From Bombyx mori (taxonomy: Eukaryota; Arthropoda; Insecta; Lepidoptera; Bombycidae): a stretch of 64,000 nucleotides of DNA. The notes beneath the pieces are model-generated. The model was not told the DNA's origin, ran no database searches, and worked only from the letters and a program-made list of their open reading frames with translations. Of this stretch, positions 1 through 11,200 are shown in pieces. The translations under genes were made by a program, and so were the position numbers. Position 1 is the stretch's first letter. Each line of letters starts with the position of its first letter. The DNA lies in assembly GCF_030269925.1 (NCBI RefSeq), contig NC_085107.1:13764001-13828000 (forward strand), written 5' to 3'.

Positions 1-2253
1 TGATATCTCATAGTAACTGTAATTGAAAAAAAAAACTATTTTTGATTTATACAAACAATTACGTATTCGTTTCGAGGTTATTAGTGAATATTCATGCGAC
101 GAAGCCGATATGAAAAAAATTGTTGAGAATCTTTAATATACAATATAAATCAAATTGTCTTCCAAGTTAATCATTCAAGATATATTCCAATTTAATCGGC
201 CTAATTATTGTTAAGTATAGTGTATTTGAAAGAGACTGCCGTGAAGCTATTTTATGAAGAATCGACTTACCTGGTTTGAGCGATAGTTCAATAACCCAAT
301 GAATAAACAGTTGACTAGTGTTTTTAAGTTCCTTGAAGTTTTCGTTCCGTGTCAAACATCAACTCAGTTATAAAAACTCTACAGATAAAACTGAAATAGA
401 TGCGGCTTGTATTTTTAGCCTGGGATGATTCTATGAAATTCACATCCGAGTGCTTCCACAAAAACACCGAGCAACAAAAATCTGTTTGAATTCATCCGGA
501 CCAAGTTCACCAAATATTATTTTACTTGTGACTCAAGTACAATCGCCATAGCTACAGCATGAACGTACTCAAGAAACGTCCAAGTGATTTCATAGAATAA
601 CTTCGATGACAATTTAAACAGACACTTATCAAATTCGTCATGATAATGCTCACGGACTGGAGGAATAAGAAAACGAAAACATCACACCAATTGTATAATA
701 AAAAAGGATTTTCGCCGCCTTTCGACTCGTGTCTAAAACTTTAAATAAACCCGAATCCATCATCCATTCTTAAAACTTACGTAGATACCTAACGCTGTGT
801 AAATAGTGCAAAATGCAGTTTGCTGTGGAAATCCCCTATGTCTATCGTCTTCTCCACTAAATAGTTATCTCTATATTCCAAACATTGTCCTGTCTAGTTA
901 GTCTGTGTATCATATTTATCCAATTTAAATGTAATAGAAATATTAAGGAACTAAAAAAATCAAAAGTCTTCCCATATGTGTAATACTAATGTTTATAGAT
1001 TTTGTATTTTGTTTTATTGTATAACGAATCATAGAAATAATTGCTTAGATAAAATAGAAACTTTTTAATTTTCTGTTAACTGTTTTGTTATGGTAGTTAT
1101 GTTTCGTGCTGAAGTTTATTTCGCTAAAACAGTCGCTAAAACGGTTGAATTCTGCTATCAAATTTCTATGTTTTATGTTCTATGTAAAAAGCATTGGTCT
1201 ATTCAAGTTGGTAATTCTCTAATTCACTTTAAGGATCGCGTGTGTATGGGTCACATTCGATTCTGGTGAGGGTGGTTTTGTTTTAAAATCAGAAATAATA
1301 AAGCATTTTTAATGAAACAGAATTTAACCGAGTTAACGAGTTTGAAAATTAAATTTATTGTTATATGTCTGCCAGTACCGAAAACACTCATTTGTGACTC
1401 TCAATGAGCTCGTGAGCGTTTATCATGACCCACTGTAGCAATACTTCAACGACAATATGTACATAGTGAATTTGTTTAATGTTTAATTTGAAACATTTTT
1501 GTATTTCTAGTTGCCATAATTCTTCCTATAACATTAACCAATAAACAACATTCTCTTTTAATTTAATTTAATTTTTTATTTATTTCATTTTATTAGTTTA
1601 ACGCATTAAGCAAATGAGTGTAACTATTGATCAATGTTTCTCGAACAAAAATGCAACTTTGTGGGCTATAAAGATGTATTTTATGATCAGTCATTGCTTT
1701 AGTTCCACTTAGATTTGTAAATGATTTCAATCATTTTAATTAATATTACATATCATTATTTATTACTGTTGATTTTATGCAATATTAGAAATAGGAGTGT
1801 GAATTTGGTTGTGTAATGTAGAGTTAGGGTATAGTAATTTTTTTCTGTTGTAAAGTATATTTCATAATTGTGAGCCTTATGAAATATGGTGAAGTATAGA
1901 AAATGTATTAAGAAAAATCTACTTTTTATGAGAAACCTACTTGAGGCATTCCGTAGGTTTCTCAAAAACTAATTAGAAAATAAGAGATATAGAGTAGATG
2001 GAAGAAAATTCTAGTCGTAAGGTGATTCACGGTGCTAAAAAATGCTATGTGAAATTTACTTTGTAAAATATGTGTGTAAAAATTCTGTTCGGTCGGTTAT
2101 TACTATGAAGCTGTAAATCCTTTAAAATTTTTGCATCAAACAAAATTAACAAAAACCAATTTAAAAAAAAAACAATATTGTTTCATACAACTAAAAACTC
2201 ACTGCAGAGTATTGTGATTGCAATACTTTGCACTCCTCACATATGGTTCACAG
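1..2253. other. AT-rich DNA, probably intron of the RhoGEF gene
   Basis: No convincing coding exon was found on either strand. The first recognisable exon of the RhoGEF gene starts at 2254 in mid-protein, so this stretch is most simply the preceding intron. The short open frames at 167-355 and 1756-1965 (minus) are low-complexity and lack family features. Confidence 0.5.
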
Positions 2254-5200
2254 GAGTTCAAAGACGAGGATCTCGATAGATGCTTTAGGATGTATGCCAA
2301 TCTGAATCTTAAAGCACCGATGGTCAACTGCATTCCGAGCCAAATGCGAACGTTAATCTACGAAGGTGATCTGCGCTTTAAGGACAGCGTCAAGGAGGCA
2401 AGGATTTCTTTCTTGTTACACGACAATGTATATTCCCTCAAACACTATAATTTTATTCATTTATTTATTATATATTTATACTTTATTTCGGTTTTTTTTT
2501 TAAAACCATTACATTTTGTTAGTAAGAATTACTTATAATCTAGAGTAGTAACTACATATAAAGTGCCAACCGTTCTATTTAATTGAAATGTGCTTTCTAG
2601 TAATCATAATTTCAATACTTCATTCAAGTCAAAATAAACAAATTTCGAAATCAAATTCTGTTTTTAAATTTTCAACATTTATTTCATGTAATAAACTTTT
2701 GCATTCCATTACAGATCGAAGTCCGGGCCTTTCTGTTGACGGACATGTTACTAATTTGCAAGAAAATCTCCAAAGGGAGTACTTACCAATATAAAATGAT
2801 CAGGTATTAAGGCCTATCGTATTTTGTAAAAAAAAAAACATGTTACTAAAATTTAAAGTTTGTTTTCAATTCGATGTTAATTTGCAGACCTAAATTCATG
2901 GTTGACAAGATTGTTCCGTTTCCAAAGTATAATCCTCGTACCACTAAGGATTTGCTGTCACTGGTATACGTGGTAGTCGACGAAGTGGGATCGGCTTACA
3001 ATGCTTTTGCCCTTAGTGAGCCATCAAAAGAATCCGGAGGATCACTTAGAGTAAGTAAGACTTTCTTTTTCTCTCACTCTAGCATTTGATGTGTTCGTAT
3101 AATTTGATTTTACATTTTCATTTAATCATTAAACATAAAAATTGCGTACTTGCTGTGTTAATTGACGAAATATATTTGAACTATAATTATAGCTTTGGGA
3201 GCAAAAAGTGCGCGAGGCAAGATTGACTTATGACCTCAGCGTGTGGTACGCCAGAAACCCATCCCGAGATATCTCTGAAATGGAGATGGACTCCTCCTCG
3301 GATTACGCCATGAGCGCCACTGGCAAGGTATACTATTTTATACTGCAATAATTAAATAATTCTTTCGAGTATTTTTGTGACGCCTAATTTTAACACTACA
3401 TAAATAGTAATAATAAATAGTGGTTAAAGAGGCGGCGTCATAAAAATACTTGGATGGACTGTGTGAATGAATAATGCGAAAGAAGCGCGTGAATGTAGAG
3501 ATATCGTATGATGGGCCCGAACCCACATAGTCGGATTAGAAGACGTATGTCGTATGTCTTCGTATATACATATATATAGTAAATATAAAAAATTAAAACA
3601 AACAATAATCTGCCGTATATTAATCTACTAATCTTTATTTATGTACGTACAAATTTCTAGTTCTATCCAAAAAAAAATTCTTCTGAATCCCCATGCTTAA
3701 ATAATACCCGCAAATAAGAGTTTAAAACTAAAAACTTGTTCAGGTTGCCTGGAATTATACAAAAATAAAAAATTTCCTCTTTACCATTTTGCTGTATCCA
3801 TTCAGAGTTTTGTTTCCTAAAACGATTCATTTAATAGGTATGAAAATCATTCCTATTAAATGAATCGTTTTAGGAAAAAGACATAAGAATGCCGTATTGT
3901 ATGAATTTAATTAATATTAAATTTTTATGGAAGCGAATTTTTCAAACTCTTAAAGCGTACCCCTCTAACACATGTTTTAAAGTTCTATTGTGAAATGCAG
4001 TTTCAGCTATTCAACTTTTCAAAAAAATTTAATTCTCATTTCTCGACAAACGTTTCAATGAATTCCTGAAGACTTATACGTTGTGAATAAAAAGGACACG
4101 AACAACCGTTTTGTTTTTTTTTTTTAAACTGTTAATGCCTTTAATAGTGTACATAATGAGCTCAGTTAATTTCCTTCTTCTTCTTATTCAACCTGTGTTT
4201 AATTCAAAGCGAAATATCGATAAATTCATTTTAGTTTAATGGTATCTGATAAAATATTTTGGAAAACATATCGCGTTGAGTACAATTATGAGCCATTTAG
4301 TCATTTGACCGCCATCTTGGTCGACTGCGTACTGGTAGTCTCTAATATTACATTAGCACCCAATTTCTGAGTTTTTTTTTCCTGGTTCAAAACTTCTAAT
4401 TCTTGACTTCAGAATTAGAAATTTTGAAGAATATTAATTGTTAATCAAATCCACGTGCACTTTTTCTCCTCTTGTATGTATTTCCCGCATGCCACTAGAA
4501 AATTTAAACTCAAGGTCATTCAATGTCGAATGTCTTAACGATTTGATATATGAATCGCTTCACGTCTATGTGATGTATTTGTTTTTTTTTTTATGGCTTA
4601 GATGGGTGGACGAGCTCGCAGCCCACTGGGTGTTAAGTGATTACTGGAGCCCATAGACATCTACAACGTAAATGCGCCACCCACCTTGAGATATAAGTTC
4701 TAAGGTCTCAAGTATAGTTACAATGGTTACCCCACCCTTCAAACCGATACGCATTACTGCTTCACGACAGAAATAGGCAGGGTGGTGTTACCTACCCATG
4801 CGGACTCACAAGAGGCCCTACCACCTATTAAAATGTATATGTATGTTTGTTGTTATGTAGGGAATAAAACAGAGTTCAGAGGACTTGAACATTGAACGCG
4901 AGGCTCGTGAACGAGTGGCAGCCATGCTCCACCGAAACATGGGAGCTTCAACCGAATATGACTTCTCCCAGGCCTCGATGAACACAGACTCTTTCGACGG
5001 TAAGTAGTAAACTAGAAATAGGTAAGTCTTTCGATTTTTTTAGGGAGATGAGCTCATGACTTACATTACAAGTGGAAACCTTTTTTTTGGTGATTGAAGG
5101 ATTACTGGTGGCCCTGAGGCCTTTCCAGTTTCACCAGGACAGGTGAGCGAGCAAAGGCTCAGCCAGGAGGGGTGGGATTTGCTAACAGCTGCCCGAACGC

Positions 5201-8200
5201 CTCCGAAGGAGACCTGGTGGAAACCAGAGAGCATAGTCCCGGTAGTAGATTCTGCGGTGAGGTCTAGGGTTCGTGTTAGCAGGTTTGAGCCCCGTGAGCT
5301 TACCTACTAGTTAAGGTTACGCCGATATGGTCTCTCTAGACCATCAACTTAGGTAGTAAAAAAAAGATTACATAAATACCACAGCAGAAACGTCATCACT
5401 ACGTTCTTTAACGTCAAAGTTTCTTTTGCATCGGAATAATATCGAGAACGACCACAGGATTGTTTCGAGGTAGAGATAGGCTAGACGGTGTTACCATCAC
5501 GCAATGGCTGATAACACATCCTAGCACTAGTGGCTAAGGCAGAAATTCAGTGGAAATTGAAAAAGATAGCTTAGGCGTAAAAATGTGTGTGACCAATTAC
5601 TGTCTGAGCTTAGAATAATAACAACAACAACCATAACTACAATAAAAACAATGAAATACATATATTAAATTATGAATTCGAATTATTGAAGTCGTCGTGG
5701 CCTAAAGAATAAAACGTCCGGTGCATTCATATATAGCGATGCAACGGTGTTCGAATCCCGCAGGCGGGTACCGATTTTTCTAATGAAATACGTACTTATC
5801 AATTGTTCACGATTGACTTCCACGGTGAAGGAATAACATCGTGTAATAAAAATCAAACCCGCAAAATTATAATTTGCGTAATTACTGGTGGTAGAGCCTC
5901 ATGTGAGTCCGCACGGGTAGGTACCACCACCCCGCCTATTTCTGCCATGAAGCAGTAATGCGTTTCGGCTTAAAAGGTGGGGTAACCATTGTAACTATAC
6001 TGAGACCTTACAACTTAAATCGCAAGGTGGGTGGCGCATTTGCGTTGTAAATGTCTATGGACTCCAATAACAACTTAACACCAGGTGGGCTACGAGCTCG
6101 TCCAGCAACCTAAGTAAAAAAAAATTTTTTTTGGAAAATTATGGATTACAATTCGAATCAAAAAATTGTATCACGTTTGTACATATGAAATAATATAAAT
6201 AGATACCATAACTTTTTAACTTTCTAAAGTTGCACTTCTTTTCGCGCATTTAGGAAAACAGATCAAAACGTATTTTTAACGTGTGTCAATGCAATTCGCG
6301 GTAGGCAGCGGCTTGGCTCTGCCCTTGGCATTGCTGAAGTCCATGGGCGACGGTAACCACTCACCATCAGGTGGGCCGTATGCTCGTCTGCCTACAAAGG
6401 CAATAAAAAAAATGCAACAAATATTTTATTTGTGGGTAAAAATTTGATTTTACATTTATTTTAAAATTAAATGTTAAGAAATGAAATAATGTTGGGTAGG
6501 TATGTAAATAATTCAATCACGTAAAAGTCACGTACGCGCTTTGATTGTTATGTTACTGGTGATCGCTTTTTTTTTTATATTTTTAGTCCAGTAATTTAAG
6601 GCCAAATTAGGTGCATATCTCGGAAAACGACATACCCAGTATATTCAAGGTATAAAAAAATGTTAAATAGAAAAGTTGTAGAGAATTTAATTCTCTACAA
6701 TACTGATAATAAATACAAATAGCATAAAAGCCATAGTAAACAAGATATTTGCAAAAAATAAAAATAAAAACGATTTTTGTGACACCTGACTTTAAAACTT
6801 GCGACTATCCAATTATATGTAAATTTTGAGAACTGTTTTAGGATGCCAAAATACAAGTTTTTATGTGGTAATATACTGGATATGTCGATTTTCCGAGGTC
6901 AACCCCCTATAATGACTGGACTATTTGTAAAATTCAGTCTCGTCGACTTATCAAATTGCGAATTGAAATTCTCAATTTGATAAGTCGAAATCGTGGTATT
7001 TATTGTTCGTAAACATAATAGGTATGACAAGCGGCGGTCGCACCACCGGTCTGCATAGCCTGCGCTACCAGATGCACCGAACCTCTACCGGAAGCTCAAG
7101 GAACTCACGCCTCTCAAGTTTCCAGCACTCTGTCAGGTAATAAATAAAACTATATATATATATATATATACGACGACAAATAAAATAAAACAACAAATTT
7201 CATTTCCTTTATTTATTTATTTTTTTATTGCTTAGATGGGTAGACGAGCTTACAGCCCACCTGGTTACTCGAGTGATTACTCGAGCCCATAGACATCTAC
7301 AACGTAAATGCGCCACCCATCTTGAGATATAAGTTCTAAGGTCTCAATATAGTTACAACGGCTGACCCGCCTTTCAAACCGAAACGCATTACTGCTTCAT
7401 GGCAGAAATAGGCAGGGTGGTGGTACCTACCTGCGCGGACTTACAAGAGGTCCTACCACCAGTATTACGAACGCAACGGTCACCATTTTTATTACACGAT
7501 GTTATTCCTTTACCGTGGAAGTCAATCGTGAACATTTGTTAAGTACGTATTTCATTTGAAAAATCGGTAGCCACCTGCCGTATTCAAACACCGATGCATC
7601 GCTCGATACGAATGCACCGGACGTCTTATCCTTTAGGCCACGACAACTTAATTACGAAAATTTAACTTATTTGAAATACTGTTAGAAATCAACGTCAATG
7701 TATATGGCATTTAACAGTGCCGCTTCTCATGATGAGCCGCAGCCTGGCACCAGTAAGGCTGGCCTGTTCCTGAAAGCGGGCCCATCCGTGGAACACCCAA
7801 TTCCAGCATTGACTGTCGAAGATGGAGAATCTCAGGGTGATTAAACTTTGACTATTTAATAATGAAAAAGTTTTTAATTCACTTTGCATTGCATAATTTT
7901 TCATAACCTTGAGATGTTCTTGTTTGAATAGTTTATATCTGTTTAATTTTCCATACATTATATTGTTTCGAGTATGTTATATTGAGTATCGCCCTTTAGA
8001 CGTTTCGTGACATTCACATACTAAATACACAATCACTTACTTTTATAAGCGGAGTGTTCTTTTTTTTTCCTACCTATGCTGATAGCCTTGAGAGGCTATT
8101 TCAGCTTCTCCTTGACGTGTAGGTGAGCTCACGGGGCTCAAACCGGAGTGTTTCTAATACTAGCCCTAGCATGAGCAGTGCTTCACAAAATCTTTCAGCG

Positions 8201-11200
8201 GATCGGAAACGCGACCCACTGAGAAGAACCGGCGAGAAACTCAGTGGGCTGTGTATATGGGTTAATTTACTCGTCGAACCCTTCGTCGCAAACGACGCGT
8301 TCGGCGAGGACGGTGATCGGTGCTTGAGGTACCTAAAAGCACCGTTAATGGATCGGGAAGATCCGTAATGACGACGGAGTGTTCATTACATAACGTAGCC
8401 CGCAATAGATACCTAATGCCCGCGATGGTACCCGACTCATCGGTATGCCAGCCTTCAAACATTATGAATCAAAAAAAAAACGGGAAGCTTATGATGATTC
8501 AGGAAAGAATACTGCTACTATGGTGGAAACGGAATGTGTGCAGTAGGGTAAATCTAAAATGTAAATGTTATTTAAAAATTTCATGTTCCATTTATGTTGT
8601 TAAAATAGGAGGAGCATCCACGATCACTGTGAACGTGGTCAGCGAGAGCGAATCAGAAACCGTTGTCCAAGGTGATCTCTCTCCCGTGGTTTTACCTGTT
8701 CCGGTTCACGTCCCGGGAGTTCAGCCACCACCGGTAAGTGCTGCTCCTTTAGGTCATCGTATATTTTCTTCGTCCATACATCTCCACTTGCCAAGTGCAT
8801 CAGATTACTGCAGATCGGTCTGCACAGAATCATATAGACTCAAATATATTGGAACCAGCTGTTTTACTGGATATGATTTTTGGAACGAAGTTCCTTATGG
8901 GACGATGCGGAGGGGTACCCTAACTGGGAAAAAACGTCCGTAACATAAGATTTTTATTAGTAATGCACACCGTGTACGTACGACTTAACTTTGTATACTA
9001 GAATAGAACTTAAAATTAATATTTTTATAATAAGGAACTTCGTTCCTATCCGGTGTCCCACGACACCACACATCTTTTTTTAATCACTTTGATCCTCCAT
9101 TTCAAAGGCTTTGCGTTACTCGTTCAATTCTTGAATTCTCAGTTTTTATTATCACATATATGAAAATGGAAATTGATGATGGTGATTTAATAAGGGTAAT
9201 TTAATAATTGGGCTATTGTCGTCGTTGATTCCCGAAATGTTAATTGCCCACAGCCTGTGGTGGTGCTGCAACACCCTTCGCCGTACAAGCCTCCCATGCG
9301 CAGCGTGTCCGCCACCCGCCACACTCTGCGCGTACAACCGAAGTCCGGAATATACGCTCTTGTACACAGCTTACCGGATTTAACAATTGATCAACTGGCC
9401 TTAGCCCGCGACCGCCACTCGCACAGGTACGTTCTCCTTTATTTCTTTTAATACCAAATTTCAGTTAATGTTTACAAATTTAAAAACGTCTACCAACGCG
9501 GTAGCTATCTAAAGGCTTCGTCAAACAGAACGCGTACTTAGGGCTGCGTTTTAATGTCGCGCTCTTTTCATGTCACACAAATTGACTAGATGAGTCCAAC
9601 GCTCCTTGACGCAACGCATTCGCCAAATCATAGTGCCTTTCGATAGCAGTGTGAAAATTTAAAAGTATTAAGATGTCGAGGGATTCAGATGTGGCATTGT
9701 ATAAGCATGAGTATTTTCTAACTAATTCTATCAATTTTTCGGGCATTATCCATTATTTTAATACACATTCACTCGGAAGCTAAAATAAAATTTGTAAAAA
9801 ATTACAACACCTGACGTCAAAGCGTCCTAACGCCGCGACAGAGCGTTGCGTAGTGCGTACTGTTAGCGCTGGCGCTCTGATTGACAGTATATTACCACAG
9901 TTGTACAACACATGTCGGCGTCATAGCTTGCCGTCAGCTTAGCGTTTTAACGCGCGCTAAGTACGCGTTCCGTTTGACGAAGCCTTTAAGCGTATTATCT
10001 AAAATAGTGTGGGTGCTAACGATATCTAAATCTTGATAATTTAAACAGCGCCGGACCACCGTCTGCTTCTGAGAAACTGTACCAATCTCACCAAGAATTA
10101 TTACAAAAAAATCGTCTTTCGACGTCTCAAAACCAATACCTAAGCCCTGACCACCGCAGCGCGAGTCAGCCGCCCTCCAGCCCTACTAGGTAATGTTTTT
10201 AATTACATTAAAATTTTCTACTCCAAATAACTAGTCAGGTCATAAGTATTGTCACACAGTAAAAACTTTTCTTTTAGAATGCTGGCCACAAAAAAGTTTA
10301 TTGAATTCGAATTTCGAATGTTCATGAAAATAAAAATGTATACTTTTAGAATTTTACTCATTTTTAAATATGGAGTGGACGCTTAAAGAAGACCGTGTTG
10401 CAGTTATTGCGTTGCATCGTTGCGGTTACGCGCCAATTCAAATTTTTAACATACTGAAAAATTTGAATATAACCAAAAGATTCGTTTATCGTACCATAAA
10501 ACAATACAATGAAGAATCTAGTGTAGATGACAGGTCAAGAAGTGGTCGCCCTCGGTCTGTTAGGACTCCAGCAGTGATAAAAGCTGTGAAGGCGCGAATT
10601 CAAAGAAATCCCAAACGTAAGCAGAAACTGTTGGCCCTTCAGATGGGGTTAAGCAGAACCACGGTGAAAAGGGTGTTAAATGAAGACTTAGGGCTTCGGG
10701 CATATCGAAGAAAAACAGGACATCGTTTGAATGCTCGTCTAATGGACCTGAGACTGAAGAGATGCCGCGCTTTGTTGAAGCGGTACGCGGGAAAATAATA
10801 TCGGGAAATTCTTTTTTCGGATGAAAAATTTTTTACCGTAGAAGAGAGCTACGCCAAACAAAATGATAAGGTGTACACACACAGTAGTGAAGAAGCGAGC
10901 AACCGTATTCCGCGTGTCCAACGAGGTCATTTTCCATCCTCGCTCATGGTATGGTTGGGAGTTTCTTATTGGGGCTTAACAGAGGTACATTTTTGTGAGA
11001 AAGGTGTAAAAACGAATGCAGTTGTGTATCAAATTACAGTCCTGACGAACCTTGTGGAACCTGTTTCTCATACCATGTTCAATAACAGGCACTGGGTATT
11101 CCAACAAGATTCGGCGCCAGCTCATAGAGCGAAGAGCACACAAGACTGGCTGGCGGCGCGTGAAATCGACATCATCCGGCACGAAAACTGGCCCTCCTCC

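Noticed and set aside
3813..3877. CRISPR-like or bacterial terminator hairpin
   Set aside because: Eukaryotic intron context with a single inverted repeat; there are no spacers and no adjacent bacterial gene.
5694..5770. tRNA gene
   Set aside because: The B-box and cloverleaf-like words belong to the tRNA-derived head of a Bm1 SINE. No intact tRNA was seen.
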